Shown piece by piece: positions 56,530 through 64,000 of a stretch of 64,000 bases of DNA. The DNA lies in the NCBI GenBank assembly GCA_027924645.1, contig BSBN01000809.1, positions 45,290,001-45,354,000 on the forward strand, given 5' to 3'. Position numbers and translations under genes: made by a program. Position 1 is the first letter of the stretch. The number at the start of each line of letters is the position of its first letter. This stretch comes from Cunninghamia lanceolata (taxonomy: Eukaryota; Streptophyta; Pinopsida; Cupressales; Cupressaceae). The notes under the pieces were generated by a model. That model was not told the DNA's origin. It saw nothing but the letters and a program-made list of their open reading frames with translations, and did no database searches.

Positions 56530-57046
56530 TTGGTGTAAAATACAATCAAAATATAAATTTTGAATTGTTATTTAGGGTTTAGGGTTTATGAAATCAGTAG
56601 CTAATTTTTGATAGTTTAGTTGTAAAATACAATTGAAATTTTGAAAGACTATATCATATAAAAGGATAGAATTTGAACAAACTGTCAAAATTATGTTTAA
56701 AATTGAGAATTAAATAGATATATTTAGACATTTTAGCTATAAAATACAATTGAAAATTTGAAAATACTGTATCATATGAAAGGAGAGATTTTGAACAAAC
56801 TGTCAAAATTTGAGTTCAATTTGAGTGTTGAATAGTTGTATTTAAACATTTTAGCTGTAAAATACAGTTGAAATTTTGAAAATACTGTATCATATGAAAG
56901 GAGAGATTTTGAACAAACTGTCAAAATTTGAGTTCAATTTGAGTGTTGAATAGCTATATTTAAACATTTTAGCTGGAAAATACAATTGAAATTTTGAAAC
57001 GATTGTATCATATGAAGGAGAGATTTTGAACAAACTGTCAAAAATT
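56530..57046. repeat. 118-bp tandem repeat, about 3.7 copies plus a partial
   Basis: A landmark GAACAAACTGTCAAAA recurs at 56675, 56793, 56911 and 57028, so the period is 117-118 bp. The middle copies are almost identical; the outer copies diverge. AT-rich, no coding frame. Confidence 0.9.
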
Positions 57047-57879
57047 ATATAGCATTGGGATGATATATATATATTTGATTTTTATAAAATTTACTTATAA
57101 CAATGTATGTCATTGTATTTTAAAGGCATTATTGAATAGCTAACTATCATGTAAAAAAATTACAACAAACCATAATAAAACCAAGTTATCACATCCTTCA
57201 TAATCAAACATTTAGAGACAACCAACTAATCAAGAATTGAGAAAATTTTACAATTTTTGTGATAGCCAACTAATCAAGAATGAAATGAAGCCAACATTTA
57301 TGTAACTTTTGATATACTCAAGTAGCTGTCCTCACTAGCTAGGTTATGCCCCTAGAATGAACATCGTGATGTTAATTGTGATACGAGCTCAACCTCATTG
57401 GTAATGCTTTCCCTAATCTTAATGACATTGATGTAGGCTCCATTCATGATCCTTACGAAGATCTTTCCACCACTAACCTCTTTCATGATAGGTCACTATC
57501 CTCACCATCTCCTTAGACCTAGAATACCTTGAGCTTATCGATTGGGACCAACACGACCCTTTATGATTTGATGTTTTCCAAAATGATGAAGCCATCATGA
57601 AACTTATGAAGTGTCAAGACCACATCCCCATTGTAATCATAAGAAAGACTTTTCCACCATACTTAACACCAACATATGCTTATTTTGGAGAGAAGGAAAG
57701 AACCCTTTAGTCCTAAGGCACCCTAGTCTAGGCAGAATAGCAACAAGATATAAGAAGAAACTTGTGATAGATTAAAATGATACAATAAAAATGGACACTT
57801 CCCAAGAGCTCCTCAATTTGACAAACTTCACCTTCCATTAGATACCACTTAGATACAAGACATGACTCCCCTCTCCTTG
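57047..57879. other. AT-rich stretch without recognised features
   Basis: Only short frames; some sequence after 57400 could be decayed gypsy DNA continuous with the RT relic that follows, but I cannot align it. Confidence 0.35.
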
Positions 57880-58460
57880 TTGAGGACATGCTATAAACAT
57901 CAACCTGTGAATAGAAGCTTGGACCCTAAACTCTCTAAGATAGTAGCTCCACTGGACCTTGACATCAAAGAAGGCATATATAACCATGTCACCATGTTAA
58001 AGATTATGTTGATTTCTTCATGTGGTCTTATGGTGATATGCCTTGAGACTCCATCTTTAAAGTCATGCATCATCTTGTGGTTCACCTCAATGCCAAACCT
58101 ATTCAATAAAAGCTATGCAAAATGCACCCCCAAGTAGCCCTCGTGGTCATAGAAGAATTGTATAAACTCTTGGATGTCCAGGGTTCATTCAGACTATTAC
58201 TTATCCTAAATGGGTAGATCTAATGTGGTCTTAGTTAACAAGAAAACTAAGGGAATTCATGTTTGCACTAACTTTTGAGACATCAAAAAAGGATCTACCC
58301 CAACTTAGATAACTTTTCTCTACCAAACATTGATATGGTCGTGGATCTTGTGCATAGCCATATATATAAAATTTTATCACTAATCTGGATATAATATGGA
58401 CCAAGTTGAAACATTTGAGTTAGACATGGAGACACCTTGATTATGGAGCTCGGTCTATGT
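57880..58460 (+). pseudogene. Decayed gypsy reverse-transcriptase relic
   Basis: Fragments in shifting frames: DPKLSKIVAPLDLDIKEGI (57917-57973); TYPKW then VVLVNKKTKGIHVCTNF (about 58195-58277); DNFSLPNIDMVVDLVHSH (58306-58362); KILSLI; and GYNMDQVETFELDMETP (about 58389-58440). These match, in order, RT entry, the VxKKxGxIRVCxDFR block, the DNFPLPxIDxxVD block and the GYxGYxQ region. Several frameshifts and stops mean an old copy. No LTRs found. Confidence 0.65.
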
Positions 58461-58790
58461 AAGAAAACACCTCCTATAGACTGAACACAAACTTATCCCT
58501 CAACCCTCTAAATTGTCACTTACATCATTTGATTACCCTGGAACACACTATAGACAACTCTATACAACTTTGGCAAAATATATTTTCTCCTAAGAGAAAC
58601 TTGTATATGTAGAAGTATCTACTACTACATTAGATTTGATATACTTCTTAAAATGAAAGAGTTGGGACTAACAACTAAATAGAAAACAATAACTAGTTTT
58701 GCATTTTCTAGGAAATAGGAAACAAAATTGAGCTAGAACCATCTTGACTAGTTTATCTATTTCTAGCTAGATTGAACCTTAATTCTATAT
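58461..58790. other. Stretch without recognised features
   Basis: No open frame of note; may be more of the decayed gypsy copy. Confidence 0.3.
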
Positions 58791-59130
58791 GCAATTCCAA
58801 CCCTAACCCTAACACTAATTCTAACCCTAATCCTAACCCTAATTCTATATGCAATTCAAACCCTAACCCTTATTATAACCCTAATCATAACCCTAACCCT
58901 AACTCTACTTGTAATTGTAATTGTAATTGTAACTCTAACTCTAGCCCTAACCCTAACCCTAACGAGCTACTTGTAATTGTAATTGTAACCCTAACTCTAG
59001 CCGTAACCCAAACCATAATTGTAGCTCTAATACTTACCCTAATTTAGCAACCCTTGAATTCTAATTCTAACCCTAACCTCAATTCTAACCCTAAGCCTGA
59101 TCCTAATTGAAACCCTAACCCTAACTTTAA
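58791..59130. repeat. Degenerate CCCTAA-type hexamer tract
   Basis: About 340 bp of CTAACC hexamers with variants CTAATT, GTAATT and CTAACT, broken by a repeated TCTATATGCAATT. The base unit is six bases, not the seven-base plant telomere unit CCCTAAA. An open frame across it (Asn/Pro/Ser repeats) is an artefact of the repeat. Confidence 0.9.
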
Positions 59131-61120
59131 TTAATCATGAGTCATGCTATAGGGATTTCTTCTACATATTTTGTATGCATGTGTTATTCCCTTATTGCAT
59201 GTGAGTTCACCAATTATTTGGAAGTCTCCTAACTGGGAGGCAGGCTTGTATTCAAGCCCTATAAATTTTGTGTTTATAGGTGTTATGTTTAAAGCTATAT
59301 GGAGACTTGTAATAGGAGGTCTTGAATTTGGTACCAATGATTGTGAGTTCCTTGTCTAGAATATGATGAACCTTTTGAACAAGAGAACCTTGTAGACCAT
59401 GATGCATATCTTGAAATTTAAACTTGAACATTATCATCATGTGAATGCTTTTAGCCATCCTACAACCTCATATCACCCTTCATCCTCTTATAGCGATATG
59501 CCACACAACCTCTCCAAGTTGACCATGCCAAACCCAAAGTCACAATCGTAAGAGGTAAAGAATCTTTTGGCCCCATTCAAGTCCACTCCCTAATAGAAGT
59601 GATATAATGCTAATAGGGTTGTGAAGGTAATTAAGTTCTTGATTAGCATGTTGGGTGTATCTAAGCATAATGATGATATAGTTAGTCCTGATTTCATTAA
59701 TCTTAAGATCATTGAGCTAGAGTACTTAATATATATGGTATAGTTTTGTTCAATCAATAGTGGTAGGGAAAATTAATATACTACAATGACATCAAACATA
59801 AACTAATAGGTGTCTTAAGATATATTAGTGGTAGGGAAAATTATAGTGGCCCTAACCCTAGAGTAATAAGTTGAAGTAGTGTTAGAATTACTAATAAATT
59901 AAAAAACTTTATCCTAGGGTGGTGGGACAAATTACACAAGCCTTACAAAGCCTCTACCACTTCCTTGACATTTTTAACATTGTTCGAATTTGATAGGAGG
60001 GATTTATGTCACCTCCTCCTCATCTTAATTCTCATAGTGGATAGAATCATCCAATTTAGCATGAAGACATGAAGGTTTATCTTCATTATCTTAGAAATAT
60101 CCTCCAAGGCTTTGTGCATATGCTCATGCCACACATTGAAGATGTGGAATTTATCTAAGTAGCAATATAGAAATCCTTAGCCTAACCTTCTGCCCCTTCA
60201 ATATCATTGTATAGAAGGTAGATACAAGTAACATTTGATAGCATGGAGGCACAACTTAGGGATTTCAAGTTGAATGTAAAAAAATTATTCTTCCCAACAA
60301 ATGCTAGATGTCTAGGAGCAATTTAATGATTTCTTCCATTATCTGCCTAGTCTAGAATATAATTACCTTTTCTTTTGATATGTTTGAAGGAGATAGATTT
60401 AAACAAGTATTCACCAAGTTTCTAGCTTCCAATATATAATAGTTTCCAATAACCACAAGCTTCATCTATGCTTTTTCATATGATCAATGTTGATCTTGGA
60501 ATCTCCTTCCACACTAAGGGATATCTTGTTTAGTTTCTAAGTCATCTTGAGGCCCTGGATATCATGGCCCTAGGATCTACCATATTATTGTTCTTGACAC
60601 CAAAATCATAAGCTTTAAGATAGGTAGAGGTTTTCCCTTATCATCTCTTAATAAACATACTCCTCCTACTTCACTAGGATTACCCTTGGCTACCCATCAA
60701 AATTTCAAGTTTAATCCATCCCAATGTAGGTGTGGACCAAAGGGTGTGAATATCAACATGGGTATCTCCTTGTTTTAACCTTATTCAAAGCAACCTTGGC
60801 CAATTATGAGCCTAATCAGTGCCTCTTCTAGCATGATCATATATTCCTCTTTACCCCAACAATCACCAAGTTCCTAAATGCACCATATTTATTTAAAATA
60901 GTCCAAAATTTGGGATGCATATTCACATTTAAGAAATACATGATGATTGTCCAGAGAAGTTTCCTTACTTAAATGCACATTAAAATTTTGAAATATATAT
61001 TGCCCATTGTATCAATCATTATGGTAGTCCTAATAGCTCTCTTACATTTTGAAATTTGTACATGCATATATACATTATTTGTATGTTTTTAATTTAAATT
61101 TATTTCAAGTGTAATTTCTT
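59131..61120. other. Two kilobases without recognised features
   Basis: Stops in all frames, no transposon domain recognised. It separates the hexamer tract from the gene-like locus and could be intronic if the donor at 56466 is used. Confidence 0.35.
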
Positions 61121-61124
61121 GAAA

Positions 61125-61149
61125 CATATATATATATATATATATATAT
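61125..61149. repeat. (AT)n microsatellite
   Basis: Twelve AT units upstream of the proline-rich exon. Confidence 0.9.
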
Positions 61150-61241
61150 GTATTCTTGATTTAATTTTAAATTTGCACTGAAGTTTGTATGTTTATATGT
61201 ATATATATGCAGGTTCATATCTAGATTTTTATATATACATC

Positions 61242-63627
61242 ATGAATCTAGATGATATTCACTTTGATGTTGAGGACTTCCTTAATGCACAAGATGATCC
61301 AGCCGCACCCCCACCCCCACCCGCACCCCCACCCACACCCACAACCCCAGCGCCAAATGCCCCACCTCTAGATGCCCCACCTGCAGATGACCCACCTCCA
61401 CCTCCACCTCCACCCCCACCTGGAACTGACCAGGCTCGCTTGCGAGCCATAATAAATAAAAATGTGGATTCAATACAAGAAAAATTGAATTCCATTTGCA
61501 ATGAACAATTCATGCCACCTTACGTAGTATGTTTTGCATCTTTGATGCAAAAAATTGTAGATTCTGTGAGGTATATTGACTCAGATTTTGATGGATTCCG
61601 GAAATGGAGAGAGGAGAGGCGCCAATTTTATGCTGATGGCCTCTCCTATAAGACTATTTTGGATCTTAAAATCACAAAAGCTCATTTAGCACAATATTTT
61701 AGACATCCCATTACAAATGAACCTATTCCTGCAAATAAGAAAAGAATATCAATTAGGTGGTGTAGGCATGAAGGAATGTTTGCCAATTTTTGGGATAGAT
61801 GGTGGATGGTGTTTGATTATCCACCTCATGCTAATTGTGAGGTTCTTTTATATTTTTTGAGAAAATTATATGTAGAGTTTGTTATGAATGATTTTAGATC
61901 ATTCCAGGGTGTTGGTGGTGGCATGCCACAATAGAGGTTGGGGGCACGGGTTGATCCCCAACGACCGGTGCCTATTCAACCTCTTATTGACCCTCCTATT
62001 GCTGCCATTCCTTCGCCCTTCGAGCATTGTGTAGTGGTATCCACACTAGGCACATTGAGTGCACTCTCAGGTAGCCTACATGAGCAGACTTCTATGATGG
62101 TAGCTTGAGTTAGAGAGCATGGAGGAGTTGATGATGGAAGTGGTCCTAGTGCCACTCCACATGTGTCAATGCCTCATACATGTACGAGTTGCAATCAGTT
62201 GTGTTATGGACCTGATCAAGCAGTTGCACCCACTTCAGCTACACATGCATCATCTGATAATGTGGGCACTGAATCATTTGTTGATTATCTATTTGCTGAG
62301 GATCATCCCACTGATCATTCGACACAGGTATATATAGGTTATGTACACATGTTGAATTTAAAACAATTTTTTAACCACGTGTTTTTAATCAACACATAGA
62401 TGATCAATTAAATTGTAATATTTTAACAATCGAATTGTTTGGTTTATTTGGTGTAGATGATGGCAACATGGGTCACAATTGATCGAATTAATTTTTCATC
62501 TACACCTATTCATCTTGGGCACCCATTTGGGGTACATTTTCAATGATTTGTAAATTTGTAAAATTCAGTCTTGAATTTGTGTACAATTAAATATTTATGA
62601 ACTTATTTATGAACTAGTTCAGGGTTCTTCCACATTGAATCCTCCATCTCAGGGTGTCTCGAGCACTCCTCCATCATTGGGCATCTCACATGACACTCTT
62701 ACAATATGTCTATTGTTTTAAAAAACTGTATATATACTTAAATTTTTCTATTTTGATATCAATGTATCTAAAAATGTGCACATGTACTATTTAATATTTT
62801 ATAAATATGTCTATGTAGGTTGACACAACTATGAGGATGGGCATTGTAGCACACTTGGATAATCCAAGTTTATATCAGGAGTCGACTGCATTTCAGGTTG
62901 TTGAAAAATGTATTTAACATGTACACTATAAGTCAATTATATGTTTTAAAACCTAATTTGTACACACATGTGCTAACTTAAATATAAATGACATTGTAGG
63001 AGCTTGTTAGTGACACGTTTCATGATCAACACACAACACATGCAGAGCAGGAGGACAGAGGAGATGGGTAGCCTAATACGGTATAATTTAAAATTTAGAT
63101 TATATTTAAATTGAACAATTAAAATATACGTTGTGAACTTAAAGTAAATTTCTTGATAGATATATATATGTTGACATGTACATTCAAAATTCTTTTTTCT
63201 TTTATAGCTAAATACATGTCATGGAGCTAAGCTTGTAGAGACAGGTCCTGGAATAGAGGATTCACAACAAGTTCCTCTTACGGTATAATAATTTTTAAAT
63301 ATGATAGTTGTTATAAATTAAATTGAATTAAATCATTTTTAAAATCGTCAAGTATATCTAATTTCAACTTGAACTTTCTCTTATATTAAATAGATTGATT
63401 CAGAGCATGGAGACACAGGTCCAGGTGCACCAGAGCATGCCTCTCAGCCTCACACGGTAATTTAATTTTATGATAAATTATAAATTTAAAAATTGTCATT
63501 AAATTAGATTTCCTTATCATCTTACATCTAATTTCATCTAAATCTTTCTCTTTTGCAGAGTGATTCAGGTCATCTGAGTAGTTCGCATGGTGTGAAGAGG
63601 ACTCTTGATGATAGAGATAGTATGTGA
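61242..63627 (+). pseudogene. Gene-like locus: proline-rich first exon plus seven short phase-0 exons
   Basis: Proposed exons: 61242-62327, 62457-62531, 62623-62703, 62819-62896, 63000-63080, 63208-63282, 63394-63456, 63559-63627, ending in TGA at 63625. Every internal exon is a multiple of three and every intron phase 0, 91-129 bp, AT-rich, with GT...AG except after exon 3, where ACA|ATATGT looks like a mutated ACG|GTATGT. Exon 1 starts MNLDDIHFDVEDFLNAQDD (possible upstream acceptor GCAG at 61211), has a Pro-rich tract (61298-61425), then a globular part with FRKWREERRQFYADGLSYK and FWDRWWMVFDYPPHAN. TAG at 61932, TGA at 62106 and TAG at 63069 interrupt it; each is one C-to-T change from Gln or Arg. 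About 535 codons in all. Family unknown; possibly a transposon accessory protein. Confidence 0.55.
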
Positions 63628-63649
63628 TAGGTTATTTCAAACATGGGCT

Positions 63650-64000
63650 ATGTATAATTTGACTATTTCATGGACTATTTGTTATATACTGTTTGTCATG
63701 GACTTTATATATATTGTTGAACCTAGACTTTATATATTTGACTATTTCATGGACTATTTGTTATATATTGTTTGTCATGGACTTTATATATATATATTGT
63801 TGAACATGGACTTTATATACTTTTTTGAACATGGACCTGGACTTTATATATTTGACTATTTCATGGACTATTTGTTATATACTGTTTGTCATGGACTTTA
63901 TATATATATTGTTGAACATGTGGACTTTATATATTTTTTGAACATGGACCTGGACTTTATATATATATTGTTGAACCTAGACTATATATTTTTACATGTC
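63650..64000. repeat. Tandem repeat downstream of the gene-like locus
   Basis: A unit starting TTTGACTATTTCATGGAC occurs at 63658, 63737 and 63851. The inner part is built from smaller GAACATGGACTTTATATA modules that vary in number, so unit length ranges from 79 to 114 bp. The array may continue beyond the window. Confidence 0.85.

Noticed and set aside
56530..57046. CRISPR-like array
   Set aside because: The 118-bp units are contiguous, without unique spacers, in a plant genome.
58772..59047. 91-codon open frame rich in Asn, Pro and Ser
   Set aside because: It is a six-base repeat read as protein; the frame is open only because the repeat unit has no stop.
61259..61513. Minus-strand poly-Gly open frame
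   Set aside because: It is the antisense of the proline-rich tract of the plus-strand exon.
55601..64000. Endogenous pararetrovirus or other viral sequence
   Set aside because: No movement protein, coat protein or pararetroviral RT arrangement was seen; the only RT trace matches gypsy.

Overview
The window is AT-rich eukaryotic DNA from a large, repeat-laden plant genome. PBS sequences complementary to plant initiator tRNA-Met, Sirevirus-like Ty1/copia elements and chromodomain-bearing Ty3/gypsy elements all point to a plant. A gymnosperm is my guess from the age and density of the repeats; the sequence does not prove it. I see no intact single-copy gene, no rRNA or tRNA gene and no prokaryotic signal. 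Names such as Copia-A or Sire-C are local labels, not database families.

Almost everything from 1 to 55,600 is nested LTR retrotransposons, placed by TG...CA ends, PBS/PPT signals and 5-bp target-site duplications (TSDs). (1) 1-11,298: Gypsy-1, a chromovirus whose 5' part lies left of the window, split by Copia-A (222-7,290). (2) 11,299-14,773: an unknown minus-strand open region, split by a small non-autonomous LTR element, F (11,740-14,296, TSD GTCAT). (3) 16,221-28,512: Copia-B, whose 5' LTR is split by Gypsy-2 on the minus strand (17,385-23,284). (4) 28,513-29,596: a LINE remnant. (5) 29,602-55,595: Copia-D (TSD CACAT), whose reverse transcriptase is split by Sire-C (32,919-53,904, TSD GATAG). 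Sire-C is an LTR-internal-LTR-internal-LTR tandem. Its first LTR is split by element E (34,350-40,805), and E carries a 350-bp TRIM (37,362-37,711, TSD CCACC). The order of insertion is therefore LINE, Copia-D, Sire-C, E, TRIM.

All retroelement coding regions are broken by stops and frameshifts. Most stops are TAG where the family has CAG (Gln) or TGG (Trp), the pattern expected from deamination of methylated cytosine. Copia-A, Copia-B and Sire-C look like related Sirevirus-type elements: long LTRs, repeated polypurine boxes, a shared inverted repeat across the PPT/3' LTR junction, and repeated CAGTGAGCC-like boxes in the LTR. Copia-B and Sire-C share an unusual coiled-coil, multi-zinc-knuckle Gag. 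Sire-C has no pol; in its place is an unrecognised second ORF of about 1,080 codons, present in both tandem copies.

From 55,601 the sequence changes. A cluster of GGGATCCC palindromes is followed by a good splice donor, a 118-bp tandem repeat, a decayed gypsy RT relic and a degenerate telomere-like hexamer tract. Then comes a gene-like locus (61,242-63,627): one large proline-rich exon followed by seven short exons separated by 91-129 bp AT-rich introns, all phase 0, followed by tandem repeats to the window end. This locus and the Sire-C second ORF are the best candidates for something undescribed.
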